15,000 nucleotides of DNA from Chondrilla cf. caribensis (GCA_964020155.1 OZ026547.1:6285509-6300508), one strand, 5' to 3'. Positions 1 to 8,716 are shown, counted from the stretch's first letter. A program made the numbers and translations. Notes: generated from the sequence alone by a model not told the origin.

Positions 1-277
1 TCACATTGAAGAAGATGTTTCGCGGGTCTACTTGCCAGCCAATGACGACGTCCGAATTAATCATGCCGCCATCTGGGGACAGCCCGAATCCGACCCATCC
101 TGTGGTGTTGACGATGACGGCAAAGAGAAAAGTGTCTCCGAAGTCATCGAAGGTACAGTTCCAACAAAGTCGGTAGTCCTTGTCGAGGTCTTCGCATCTG
201 TTGTACTTGTCCTCAATGTTCTGTCCACAAACGCAGACAAGCAGCGCGAGAAACACCAGCGCCAGAACAGACCTCAT
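1..277 (-). CDS. Secreted DOMON-domain protein, 5' coding exon (partial at window edge)
   Basis: Read on the minus strand, an ATG at 277-275 opens a frame with no stop before position 1 (92 codons). Residues 1-19 form a clear signal peptide (hydrophobic core LALVFLALLVCVC, cleavage likely near CGQ). Residues about 33-92 match the start of a DOMON domain: YRLCWNCTF, a beta-rich stretch, then NTTGWVGFGLSPDGG and SDVVIGW, the hallmark of the dopamine beta-hydroxylase/MOXD1 family's N-terminal domain. DOMON domains bind heme or sugar, or pack against copper monooxygenase domains; which applies here cannot be told because the rest lies outside the window. Two N-glycosylation sequons (NCT, NTT) fit a secreted product. 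A possible GT donor falls at 4-3, so the exon may end at the edge. The GC-rich third positions contrast with the surrounding AT-rich DNA. Alternatives are a DBH-like monooxygenase or a DOMON-only or ferric-reductase-like protein. I am confident it is coding, and fairly confident of DOMON. Confidence 0.82.
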   Translation of the reverse strand, partial: MRSVLALVFLALLVCVCGQNIEDKYNRCEDLDKDYRLCWNCTFDDFGDTFLFAVIVNTTGWVGFGLSPDGGMINSDVVIGWQVDPRNIFFNV

Positions 278-390
278 GGCGGGTGAAAATGTGTTGCGCG
301 CGGATTGAGAGAACTTCGGAACAGTCGTTCGAGTCCCAGTGAGTACTGTTTTCCTACGTCTACTTGATACCGCATCAATGCTTTGTGCTC

Positions 391-397
391 TTTATAT
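391..397 (-). promoter_or_regulatory. Putative TATA box for the DOMON gene
   Basis: The minus strand reads TATAAAG here, about 115 nt upstream of the DOMON ATG. Transcription would start roughly 30 nt downstream and leave a 5' leader of about 85-90 nt. Position and orientation fit; nothing else supports it. Confidence 0.35.
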
Positions 398-636
398 GAC
401 AGTAGAAAACATAGAAGTTTATAAACTCCAGTTCTTTCAAGACTAACAGCCGCCATTTTTCTAAAATCACGTGTTCCGTGAACTTGCACGTGTGGTCGAA
501 GAAGAACGTAGTTTGAAGACTCGAGTTCTGTGTACACGGACCACGTCATCCGTTTTCGAGTTAGTCGAATGTGGTAGCGTTTGGATCTGTGCGTGGTTAG
601 GTGCTTGAGTCCGCTGGTACGTGTGTAAGGGGAAAC

Positions 637-644
637 TATATAAG
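637..644 (+). promoter_or_regulatory. Putative TATA box for the divergent plus-strand gene
   Basis: TATATAAG on the plus strand lies about 290 nt upstream of the first supported plus-strand exon and about 240 bp from the minus-strand TATA box, suggesting a compact divergent promoter. A short ORF (677-820, 47 codons, starting MLFGASDVV) begins about 33 nt downstream, but its only phase-1 donor would create a stop when joined to the exon at 933. Its link to the gene is therefore unproven. Confidence 0.25.
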
Positions 645-932
645 TGCGGTCATGGAAGTGGAAGGGAAGCCCGTTAATGCTATTCGGCGCCTCTGATGTT
701 GTTACAGAATTGGCTGAGTGGACTGTAGTACAACTGAACGTGTGCAATTTCCTGGATGATCCGTGCTCTGGACTATTGTTGGACTCTTCCTGTTTAGGAA
801 CGCACAATTCAATACTTTAATTTTAACCTTTTAATGTGAGATGGATATTGTCCAATTAAACTCTGAATCACTCTCTATAATGTCATCATCTAATTCAACT
901 TTTCAATATTCCTGTATGTTGTGTCATTCCAG

Positions 933-1248
933 GAGACAAACACATATTGGATATCGTCCTGGTGACTAGCTACTGCAGAAAACATGACGAATTGTTGAAA
1001 CTGGTAACAATTTTGTCAAGACTAAGTGAGTGTGTTCGATGTAATAATGGTTGAGTGTGTTATTGTGTCCTTTCCATGCTCTACAATCCTCAGGTCATGA
1101 CAGGGTCCCTGGGGACAGGTGGACAACACAAGAGCAAGATCCGTACATGTTTTATCGTACAGTATTGGATGATGATGAACTGTTGGACCAAGTTGATGTT
1201 TTTCCGATGCCTTTCTTTGTGAGATCCACACCTGGGAATTCTAGATAA
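933..1248 (+). CDS. Unrecognised small protein, last two coding exons (933-1025 joined to 1094-1248)
   Basis: Two exons are supported by splice sites that agree in phase. A pyrimidine-rich tract ending CAG at 930-932 precedes an open frame of 93 nt (933-1025), which stops at a strong donor, AA|GTGAGT at 1026. A 68-nt intron then ends in CCTTTCCATG...CCTCAG, and the frame resumes at 1094 and runs to TAA at 1246-1248. Both junctions are phase 1, so the join keeps the frame. Exon one encodes a probable helix (DKHILDIVLVTSYCRKHDEL, LLKLVTILSRLS). Exon two encodes DRVPGDRW, QDPYMFYRTVLDDDELL and DVFPMPFF, with the aromatic, acidic and proline mix of genuine protein. I do not recognise the family. 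The 5' part of the gene is not resolved; it should lie between 640 and 930 or further upstream. Confidence 0.42.
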
Positions 1249-1660
1249 TTGCAGATTATTATAAATGCATTTTTGATCATGTCACTATGGTCCCTCATGC
1301 ACTACAGACTCGTACTCCATGCCACAGTTACTGTTTGAATTTAAGGATTTAAGTCATCAGTACAAATTGTCTCTCATCACACCAACCTTCAGAGTCATGT
1401 ACATAGGGGATCAATACCACTTAATCATTTAGGTGTATCAATGCACAGTACTACCTCTATTTGTTATCTCTATTCATCTCCTACTGATCTCCCAAGGGTT
1501 TACTGATAACAGTTCACACTAACAGCTATGACTATTGCTGTCACCTCCACACCTAGTGAAGCCTCTTAAATGTGTCAACTCTTATGAATATGAAATTATG
1601 TCTGTGTCCCCTTTGATGTCTCCTCACCTATTCATGTCTGAGTCTCAGATATGTGAATAT
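1249..1660. other. No gene seen; probable 3' flank or UTR
   Basis: Many stops occur in all frames, and there are no splice-bounded open frames or recognisable motifs. It could be 3' UTR of the upstream plus-strand gene; the next AATAAA on that strand is far away, at 2699-2704. Confidence 0.4.
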
Positions 1661-2250
1661 CAATGGGTGTATACTACACTCTTATGTACATACATGTACT
1701 TGGACCATATACTGTATGACTGGAACTCATACCCTCGACTGTTTCCAGTATGAACCTATGTTTCAAAGGCATGCACATAATATTGTCTTACCACAGGGGC
1801 ATGAGGTACATATAATATGTTATATGTGCATTCTTAAGCTAGCTGGTATAAGTAAATACCAATGGGCGTATACTAGACTCTTATGTACACCTACTTTGCA
1901 CTGCATTACTGGAACTCTTACCCTGACTGTTTCAAATATGTACCTATGTTTCAAAGGTATATATGCACATATCTCACCACAGCGGTATGAAGTACACGTG
2001 TTTGCTAGCTGGTATAAGCAAATACAGTAGATGCCTGATGTAGTACCTGAATAGCAATGGGTGTATACTAGACTCTTTTGTACATCTCCATTGGCATCCC
2101 TTGACCATGTCAACTATGTACCTATGTTTTCAAAGGTACTGGTATTATTTGCACATATCTCACCACATGTAGGGAGCATGAGGTACCTATGTTATGCTTG
2201 CATCCGTGAGCTAGCTGGTATGAGCAAATACAGTAGATGCCTGTTTGGAC
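1661..2250 (+). repeat. Three-copy tandem satellite, unit about 195-199 bp
   Basis: Each copy opens with CAATGGGYGTATACTA (positions 1661, 1860 and 2055) followed by a conserved ACTCTT.TGTAC. Each continues through CTATGTTT-CAAAGG, CACATATCTCACCAC or a near variant, and closes with GCTAGCTGGTATRAG and AAATAC. The spacings are 199 and 195 bp. Copies 2 and 3 also share CAGTAGATGCCTG at their ends. Short open frames through this region come from the repeat and are not treated as genes. Confidence 0.8.
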
Positions 2251-3044
2251 TAACACCCTTTAAAAAATTATTTGTTACTTGATATAATAATTGTACACAT
2301 TGATTCTTGAGCATCTTTGGGTTTGCTATAGTAGTGTACATGTTATATAGTAAGTGAATCCCGATATGGACATCTGATGAGAAGAACTAATTGTGTGGTG
2401 TCCATATATATACTTTGTCTCAGTGAGTTTCTACTGTAACGCCATCAGGTAGTATGCAATGCCATGGACTGTCGATATATTACAGCATATATATATATAA
2501 GGTGTTTATATATTCAATTACTATTCAGTGCACCAAAAATAAGAGGTGATTACCATAGCACTGTTTCACACACTAATGAAATTTAATGTATCCAGTTCCT
2601 ATGGTCTTGATTATTCTAGCGGTTTATTGTACTTTCTGAAATGGTAGGAGGTTCCACGACTCTTATTGTCCCACTGATCATATTTCTGGGGAATTGAGAA
2701 TAAATACTGCAGTCTCCTGATGGGAAGATGTGTTGAGTGGTTTGATGTTACATATCACCAATACAATAATATTATCAATAATTATTATGTTCATTGCCTA
2801 CGTATGGTGTTCATCTGAGGTGTGAATAAGAATGATTTTAAGGGCCAATGACATGAAAAGGCAAGTTGGCCTCAAATCACCTTGTTTAGTAAATAAACAC
2901 CCATGGTGTGTGTTAAAAATGGTCGTTCTTATCTCAAACAAGAGAAATTTGTAGTTTTTGCCTACAAAAATGCTGAATAATTGGCCATTTTGAAATACGC
3001 ATAATATTATCATGAGAGGAACCACTAACATAAATATTCAACTA
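2251..3044. other. No gene seen; AT-rich with a TA microsatellite
   Basis: There are no supported exons. A short (TA)n tract lies at about 2487-2499, and AATAAA on the plus strand at 2699-2704 could serve as a polyadenylation signal for an upstream plus-strand transcript, although it is about 1.45 kb past the stop codon. Confidence 0.4.
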
Positions 3045-3907
3045 GCATTTACATCACAAGTCAGGTCATGTGACTAGCATGCCACTGGATTGGAAACAAA
3101 GTATTGAATTCATCCTGTTTTATAGTAACTGAACCGTGTTATCTAATTAATGGATTTTAAATTTGACGATAGCAACAAAATTAAAAACGACTTTGTAGCT
3201 TGGAGGCAGCTCTTTATTGGAAATAAGGAGAGAATCTCTGAGCAATATCCATTGGTGCATATACTTATTGTAAACTGCATGTATATATGTGGTCTAGTGG
3301 TCACAAATGACCAAAAACGCTATCTATGGTTCGAAAACTTTTGTACCAAATATGAAGGCGTTTCGAAGGCTCTAAAACAGAAACATTGATAGAAAGATGT
3401 ATGAAGTTGCCCTACGTGTCCGTCAAAGGTTCATTTTGTCACTGTTGGTTTAAAACTTGTGAAATGAAGAAAACCTTGTTTCAAAGCAATTAACTGTCAT
3501 ACTTGTCCCTCAGGTGAATATGCAGCAAATTCTATTTGAAATACACGATTTTGTATAGTCTAAATACGCGTACGTGTCCTCGGCTATGTCATTTTACATA
3601 ATATGGTAAGTTGAAATAATTTAATAATAATAACTATAATAATTTGACCACCAGAAGACACACCAAATACTACATATAAGCATATGCATTGGCAGTTTTG
3701 CGGGCACTTTCTAAGATAGAAAAAGTCTCTATCAGCAATTTTGCTTGTAAGCTATGTGGGAATTTGATTTAAAACTTGCAAAAAAGTTCCCCACAATATG
3801 CATTAAAAATTCACATGGCTTGTGTACTTCATGGTGGTGCAGCTCGTTTACTTTTGTTTCCAATCCAGTACCAAGGGTGTTAGTCTTATGACTTGTGACA
3901 TAAACGC
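3045..3907. mobile_element. Inverted-repeat-bounded element, about 860 bp, non-autonomous
   Basis: The left end (3045-3100) and the reverse complement of the right end (3853-3907) share, in order, GC(A/G)TTTA(C/T)(A/G)TCACAAGTCA, then GACTA, then a nearly exact ACTGGATTGGAAACAAA. The arms are about 50-55 bp and imperfect, with a small length difference in the middle. No clear target-site duplication is visible. The interior contains a 79-codon open frame (3150-3389, plus strand) with no domain I recognise; it may be chance. This looks like a MITE or an internally deleted DNA transposon. Confidence 0.5.
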
Positions 3908-4026
3908 CCTAATCCATGCGATATAATATATATCTATCTATACAATTAACATTGTTATAATAAAGCTTATGCAATCATTATGATGTCATTTTCCCAGTTC
4001 CACCATCACTTCAAAGCAAGTAATAA

Positions 4027-4049
4027 TTAACAAGTGTCCCAAAATCCCG
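4027..4049 (-). CDS. Possible tiny terminal exon of the SRCR gene
   Basis: On the minus strand, 171 nt after the SRCR1 donor, a strong pyrimidine tract (GCCTCTTTTTCTGCTACTGG) ends in TTCAG at 4050. Continuing in the required phase 1 gives Ala-Gly-Phe-Trp-Asp-Thr-Cys and then TAA (4029-4027). This would end the receptor seven residues after the last SRCR domain. It is the best phase-compatible acceptor I found downstream, but the exon is too short to be sure, and no AATAAA follows closely. Confidence 0.25.
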
Positions 4050-4136
4050 CTGAACACCAGTAGCAGAAAAAGAGGCATTTTGCACCAGAGCCTTTTCCAG
4101 CTTTTAATAAGGAAGTTATTCAGAAGAGGGGCTGGT

Positions 4137-4675
4137 TACTCTAGACTACTGGCAAGGTGACTTTGAGAATACTAAAATACTTGTACTTCCCGAGAACACA
4201 GAAACTTCACATGTACTCACCGCAAACTACACCAGCATCTTCACTATGGTGACAGTTGTGATCACCAACTCCATAATGATCACAATAATCAAGTCTACTC
4301 TCACTCCCCATGCATTCTACGTCATCCAACCAGATTTCTCCTGTTCCTTCACCAAAACGAGCATTTCCAGGTGCTGACACAGCTCCTTCATATCCCAGTT
4401 CTCTACAGACGACTTGAGCATCATCCAAGTCCCAATAATCATCGCACACAGTACCCCATTCTCCTCTGTAGAATACCTCCACACGTCCTGCATGTGGAAC
4501 ACTCCCATCAACAAGTCGAACCTTGGCAGCTACAATGAATAGAGAGGCTGTGTGTGGAATAATCGGACTACAAGCAAGGAAGACCATTATCACAAAACTA
4601 AATATTCAGAAGGAGCACACAACTCTTTACTGTGTTGTAAAACACAATGCATAATTTACAACCATAATATTCTCT
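4137..4675 (-). repeat. Tandem segmental duplication, copy 1 (contains SRCR1 exon)
   Basis: This 539-bp block, exon plus both flanking intron pieces, is repeated at 4965-5504 with a period of 828 bp. The intron flanks are almost identical at the left end (starting TACTCTAGACTACTGGCAAG) and the right end (CATAATTTACAACCATAATA), so the duplication is fairly recent. The spacer between the copies holds an R2 dispersed repeat. Confidence 0.85.
4221..4529 (-). CDS. SRCR domain exon 1 (most 3' complete SRCR domain of the collagen-SRCR receptor)
   Basis: The exon spans 309 nt (103 codons) on the minus strand. The acceptor is TTCATTGTAG|CT at 4530 and the donor GCG|GTGAGT at 4220, phase 1 at both ends. 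It encodes one complete SRCR domain: KVRLVDG, then [44 protein letters not shown] and HSEDAGVVC. There are six cysteines. The Cys positions that distinguish group B (before GRVEV and in RELGC) are absent; the latter is Tyr. SRCR domains mediate extracellular ligand or microbe binding. It is preceded by SRCR2, with which it shares all but about 22 of 103 residues, and is the last clear domain of the gene in this window. Confidence 0.88.
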
Positions 4676-4689
4676 TACACACTTGTCTG

Positions 4690-4964
4690 AAAAATTGCAA
4701 GAGTAATTTATTGCGGGGGCATTATTACCAATAATTCTTTTTGGAAAATACTTATTCAGCATGTGCAAGCATTAATAATCAAAACAGAGCTATATACAAA
4801 TGCTGCTAAATACACTGTATCTGCACATTTTCAATATTTTCATGGTAGTTTTGTGCTGAAAAAGTATCTGCGTACACTCTAGTCAATATAACTTATGAAA
4901 TCATCTTCCAAACAAGTTAAAATCAATTTATAACAGCAAAATTCTATTTTTATACGTGTATCCA
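4690..4964 (+). repeat. R2 dispersed repeat, copy 1
   Basis: It is recognised by the shared blocks ATTACCAATAATTCT, CTTATTCAG, TTTTCAATATTTTCA, TAGTTTTGTGCTGAAAA, GTATCTGCGTA, CTAGTCAATATAACTTA and CCAAACAAGTTAAAAT. The same blocks recur in the same order and orientation at about 6785-7025, 11640-11985 and 12460-12760. This copy ends where the second SRCR duplication unit begins, so it sits exactly in the spacer of the tandem duplication. Confidence 0.7.
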
Positions 4965-5504
4965 TACTCTAGACTACTGGCAAGGTGACTTTGAGAATAC
5001 TAAAATACTTGTACTTCCTGAGAACACAGAAACTTCACATGTACTCACTGCAAGCTACACCAGCATCTTCACTATGGTCACAGTAGTGATTACCAACTCC
5101 ATTATGATCACAATAATCCAGTTTACTCTCACTCCCCGTGCATTCTACGTTATCCAACCAGATTTCTCCTGTTCCTTCACCAAAATGAGCTTCTTTATAT
5201 TCTGACACAGCTCCTTCATATCCCAGCTCTCTACAGACAACTTGAGCATCATCCAACTCCCAATAATCATCACAAACAGTACCCCATTCTCCTCTGTACA
5301 ATACCTCTACACGTCCTTCATGTGGACGACGCCCACCAACAAGTCGGACAGTGGTAGCTACAATGAATAGAGAGGTTGTGTGTGGACCAATTGGACTACA
5401 AGCAAAGAAGACCATTATCACTGAACTAAATATTCAGGAGGAGCACACAACTCTTCACTGTGTTTTGGAACTAAATGCATAATTTACAACCATAATATTC
5501 TCTT
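4965..5504 (-). repeat. Tandem segmental duplication, copy 2 (contains SRCR2 exon)
   Basis: Partner of 4137-4675, offset by 828 bp. The exons differ more in places than the flanking introns do, notably in one short patch after GAVS (see SRCR2). Confidence 0.85.
5049..5357 (-). CDS. SRCR domain exon 2 of the collagen-SRCR receptor
   Basis: The exon is 309 nt on the minus strand, with acceptor TTCATTGTAG|CT at 5358 and donor GCA|GTGAGT at 5048, phase 1 on both sides. It encodes one SRCR domain: TTVRLVGG, then [54 protein letters not shown] and [10 protein letters not shown]. It has the same six-cysteine pattern as SRCR1. The patch after GAVS is EYKEAHFG, where SRCR1 has APGNARFG and SRCR3 has AHGNAHFG, so most local change is concentrated in one loop. 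Its upstream partner is SRCR3, across a 4.2-kb intron filled with mobile elements; its downstream partner is SRCR1, across a 519-nt intron. Confidence 0.88.
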
Positions 5505-6101
5505 GTGACTGACAAATATCAAAGTGTGTGGTTGAAACATCCTTCACGGTATTTGTGTGATATATACACAATGGAAATCCAAGTAATACACTTGATACTA
5601 CAATATGGCATGGGTACTGTATACTATGTGAGTAATACGGTGCACCCAACCATAAACTTCAATAATGGCCGACTGTAGAATATTCAAACATTTTGGTCTG
5701 AAACTTTAAAACGGATCAATTTAAAAGCTTAAAGTGACATTGAAGGTAGATCAAAACTTATGAAATAGTAATTTTTTAACTTTGATCGATTTCACTCCAA
5801 CAGATTAGACAAGCATTGCATGATCATGAATAGCAAAACTACCAGAATTAACACTGTTGATTCAATATTTCAGATATCGCAGGTATGACGTGAGATCGGT
5901 GCCGAAAACAAAATGGCCGCCCGAAAAATAGCCTCAACTTTTCTGCATTTTTCTCTCTCCTGGATTAGTTGAATGCAGGAAAGAATGGTGTGCACATTTC
6001 TAGAACATCATAGCTATAATTTTAATCTTTAGAAATTTCGCCATGTACATTTTCGATGGAAATATCCAGTATACTGTAATACCTATGAAAAAGGCTTTTA
6101 T

Positions 6102-6388
6102 CAAAAAGCGTTTTTTTAGATGTGAGGTACGAGTTTAGGTTTCTCGCTAGAAACATTTCCGATAATGACATCTAACTTTTCACCGCGGTGCTTGTTAATT
6201 TATCCCTCCAATCCTGAGATATGACGATTTTTCTCGGTTTTCGGTAAGAGGTACTAAACATAAACCGTCACATCTCGACAACGGGAGCGAAAATCAACAA
6301 GCACCGCGGTGAAAAGTTAGCTTTAACCTTCTTCTATCTAGTCTTTGCGCGGGGTGGCTCTGGGTTGCAGTAATAAAAAACGCTTTTG
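6102..6388. repeat. Nested inverted-repeat structure, 25-bp perfect arms inside outer arms
   Basis: The inner arms are perfect 25-bp inverted repeats at 6172-6196 and 6296-6320, each containing the palindrome CACCGCGGTG. They are separated by 99 bp. Outer arms at 6102-6118 (CAAAAAGCGTTTTTTTA) and 6371-6388 match as inverted repeats with small differences. The layout suggests a MITE of about 290 bp with terminal and subterminal repeats, lying within the larger 5639-7766 element. Confidence 0.6.
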
Positions 6389-6784
6389 TCGAGAACATAA
6401 GCAATGATAAATCCTTTGAGCAGTCCTCCAGATCACATTACTGTCACGAGGTTCAGATTACATAATAATGACTACTTAATTCTGACACCTATAATTCTTC
6501 GTACGTCGGTGTCTCTACGCGTATATTATGCATAAGAATAGGTTCAAGTTATCGTAAATCTATAAAGAAAAGAAAAAAAGAGTGCAGTTTGCATTATATT
6601 GACACTTTCGTATTCGTGAATTTAAAATGTCCCTGGCATCACGCGAATTGCGTGTGACTCGCCCACACATCGGCCACTAAATTGTTTACATAACACCTGA
6701 ACCACAAAATTCTAGTCGACGCCCTCGAATCTCACATGTTGTACCTGCGATCCCATACATTTCCGTGTAAATTTGCCTGTTTCA

Positions 6785-7025
6785 TAAGCTATATACAAAT
6801 CCTGCTGAATACGCTGTATTTGTACATTTTCAATACTTTCACAGTAGTTTTGTGCTGAAAAGGTATCTGTGTACATTCTAGTCAATATAACTTACGAAAT
6901 CATCCTCCAAACCAGTTAAAATTAATATAAGAGCTAAATTCTACTTTTATTTGTGTATGTGCAAGCGAAAAGGGCCCTCCAACAATTTTTGTCAAATGCA
7001 CGTTTTCTGTATTGTTCAATAGCCT
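6785..7025 (+). repeat. R2 dispersed repeat, copy 2
   Basis: It shares the ordered R2 blocks TTTTCAATACTTTCA, TAGTTTTGTGCTGAAAAGGT, CTAGTCAATATAACTTACGA, CCAAACCAGTTAAAAT and GTGTATGTGCAAGCGAAAAG with the copies in the collagen introns. Homology continues past the GGGCCC motif into TTTTTGTCAAATGCAC, as in the copy at 11640. Confidence 0.7.
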
Positions 7026-7425
7026 ATTCAAGACTGCAGACAATGACACTATCATTCAGATCATAGTATGGCATAGTTATATTGGATGATAGATTCACTT
7101 CATTATTGATCCGTATTTATACTGAGGATATCATACCATACTGACCAATAGAAATTAATTACATCCATTCAAGAGTGAATCTGCATTTAAGATCGAACCA
7201 CATAAATCTGACAAATTTAAAATTGTGACTTAGACCGTTTGTTGAAAATACTTCATTCTCAAAATGTAAGTATCGATGCAACACTTTCAGAACTTATTCC
7301 TTATTTACCAGATAAGCAAGAAGTAGAATAAAACAAAACCCAGAAATTTCGAATTATTTGGCTGTTTTTGATTCTTAATTTTGTGGTAACAATTGCTAAG
7401 GGCCCTTTTCACTCACACGCACACA
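6952..7425. repeat. Inverted repeats with GAAAAGGGCCCT core
   Basis: The left arm (6952-6978) and the reverse complement of the right arm (7399-7425) agree at 22 of 27 positions, including an exact GAAAAGGGCCCT. The left arm is also the end block of R2, so this may be a small TIR element or a chance pairing of two R2-related pieces in opposite orientation. Confidence 0.4.
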
Positions 7426-7675
7426 TATTATTGTATCTTATCACAGGATAGGTTAGGGTAAATTTCCTTTTTAAAATCACAAAAATAAGCTCAATGTATT
7501 GCTCTAGTAACATATGGAACCATTTGCACTTTTGTTGTCAATGCAAAAAGAGCAAACATCATGTGACCTAATTTGAAAAGACTATTCGTCAGTCCTTAGA
7601 AACGGTAATCCTCCCCTGGATTACAAAGATTTTTCCACCATTGTATGGACGCTAACCTAAACTTCATTTTGATGA

Positions 7676-7692
7676 TTATATATATATATATA
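7676..7692. repeat. (TA)n microsatellite
   Basis: About eight uninterrupted TA units lie just inside the right end of the 2.1-kb TIR element. Confidence 0.8.
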
Positions 7693-7871
7693 TGTTGCCT
7701 AGGTTAAAATCCACAACAAAAACACAGCAGCCATAATTATTTTGGAAGTTTATGGTTGGGTGCACCATAGTTGTTTAATTTTACTCTGGGTTGTGGTAAT
7801 CGAAATATACATCATAAAGAAATAATTGCAATGTTAATGATCATTGGTTCTTGAAATATCTGAGGAACTGT

Positions 7872-8170
7872 AATTATTATGTAACACTCGTCCAATAGAT
7901 AGATAGATAGATATATAGATAGATATATATAATATAATACGTGTTCCTAGGCGTCGCCGTAACAATGAATTTATATTATAATTTATATTGTGCGAATAAA
8001 AAATGGCCAAATTCAAACACTGACAATTTGAAATTGGGCTAAAATTCGTGCGCTGAAACTCGCCGAACGTAATAACTTCAGCGAAGGTTCTTCTGAACCT
8101 AAGAAAGACGCCCAAGTAATTCGAGTGCGGGGGCGGCAGCCCCACGAGTTTTTTAACTCGAATTACTTGT
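7872..8170 (+). repeat. R1 dispersed repeat, copy 1, with terminal palindrome
   Basis: It begins near TATGTAACACTCGTCCAA, continues through a (TAGA)n tract and AACAATGAATTTATA, then AAAAATGGCC, AATTTGAAATTGGGCTA and CGCCGAACGTAATAACTTC. It ends in a palindrome: perfect 14-bp arms CAAGTAATTCGAGT (8113-8126) and ACTCGAATTACTTG (8156-8169) around a GGGGCGGCAGCCCC-type core. Full copies recur in the same orientation at about 10740 and 13561, with a fragment at 14703. A 133-codon open frame antisense to it is an artefact. Confidence 0.75.
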
Positions 8171-8700
8171 TTTTCTATAAGCCAAAAAGTTCCTTTTTTA
8201 ATTTTCGGCTTGCTAAAAACTATAACAAATTCCAAAACTTTGTAAACCTAAGGAGGGTTTTGTGAAATATCCTTTCCTTTGCCTCATCATAACCTTATTC
8301 TCAAATGATATTTTCCATATCGCTACTAGTTCTTGGAAAAACATCCAATTGGTATATTTCGACATTCATGCCAATGTTATGTATGATATCTAACTTTGTA
8401 ATAAGAGATTCTGGATGAACCGCTCAGAAGACATGTAACATGGAAAATAAACAAATAATTGAATAAACGCATATTATTTAAAAATGATTCTTTGAAATTT
8501 GCAATGAAATAATAAATGTCTGCTGAATTACTGCATGCTTTCAACTTTTGGTACTCTTTTATGACTCTATAATCACGAGATTTATGAAAATATTTCCCAA
8601 TAAGAGCTAAAGTTACACTATTTGAAGCTCAACACTAAAACGACTCCACTACAGTGGTTGCATTTCTCTTTGTTGATTTACAGTGGTCGATTAAAATAAC
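8171..8700. other. Intron sequence, nothing distinctive seen
   Basis: This is AT-rich, stop-dense sequence within the SRCR3-SRCR2 intron, with no exon-like frame, repeat partner or strong palindrome. Confidence 0.4.
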
Positions 8701-8716
8701 AATACTTATCACCCGA

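Larger units (their letters stand above)
278..932. other. Divergent intergenic/promoter region
   Basis: This stretch separates the minus-strand DOMON start from the first supported plus-strand exon. It is richer in G+C and CpG than the rest of the window and carries candidate TATA boxes pointing both ways. A 177-codon open frame on the minus strand (807-274) has no recognisable domain and runs into the DOMON start out of frame, so I do not treat it as coding. Confidence 0.45.
5639..7766. mobile_element. TIR-bounded element, about 2.1 kb, no transposase ORF
   Basis: Positions 5639-5660 and 7745-7766 are perfect 22-bp inverted repeats (outer end GGTGCACCCAACCATAAAC). Homology continues inward less exactly: AATAATGGCCGACTGTAG on the left against AATAATTATGGCTGCTGTG on the right. 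No flanking target-site duplication is evident. The interior has no long open frame, but contains two further nested inverted-repeat structures (6102-6388 and 6952-7425) and one R2 copy. This fits a non-autonomous DNA transposon or a composite of nested insertions inside the large SRCR3-SRCR2 intron. Confidence 0.6.

Noticed and set aside
32..286. 84-codon plus-strand open frame
   Set aside because: It is the antisense of the DOMON exon, whose minus-strand frame has a signal peptide and a clear domain motif.
274..807. 177-codon minus-strand open frame
   Set aside because: No recognisable domain; composition is irregular, and it lies over the DOMON 5' leader and promoter and ends out of frame at the DOMON start.
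677..820. Plus-strand ORF of 47 codons (MLFGASDVV...) as first exon of the plus-strand gene
   Set aside because: Its only phase-1 donor (TCCT|GTTTAG) would create TGA when joined to the exon at 933, so a direct link is not supported.
3150..3389. 79-codon plus-strand open frame
   Set aside because: No family recognised and no splice or promoter context; it lies inside an inverted-repeat element. Mentioned there but not called as a gene.
4064..4155. Hydrophobic minus-strand mini-ORF (MPLFLLLVFSGILG) as a transmembrane exon after SRCR1
   Set aside because: Available acceptors upstream give phase 2, not the required phase 1, and the sequence also serves as a pyrimidine tract for the acceptor at 4050.
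8113..8169. Bacterial-type terminator or prokaryotic contamination (GC stem followed by T run)
   Set aside because: The structure recurs as the end of a repeat family spread through introns of an animal-type gene, so a repeat-element end is the simpler reading.
7834..8235. 133-codon minus-strand open frame
   Set aside because: It runs antisense through R1 repeat copy 1 and the (TAGA)n tract; the repetitive ISIYISIYLSI stretch is microsatellite translation.
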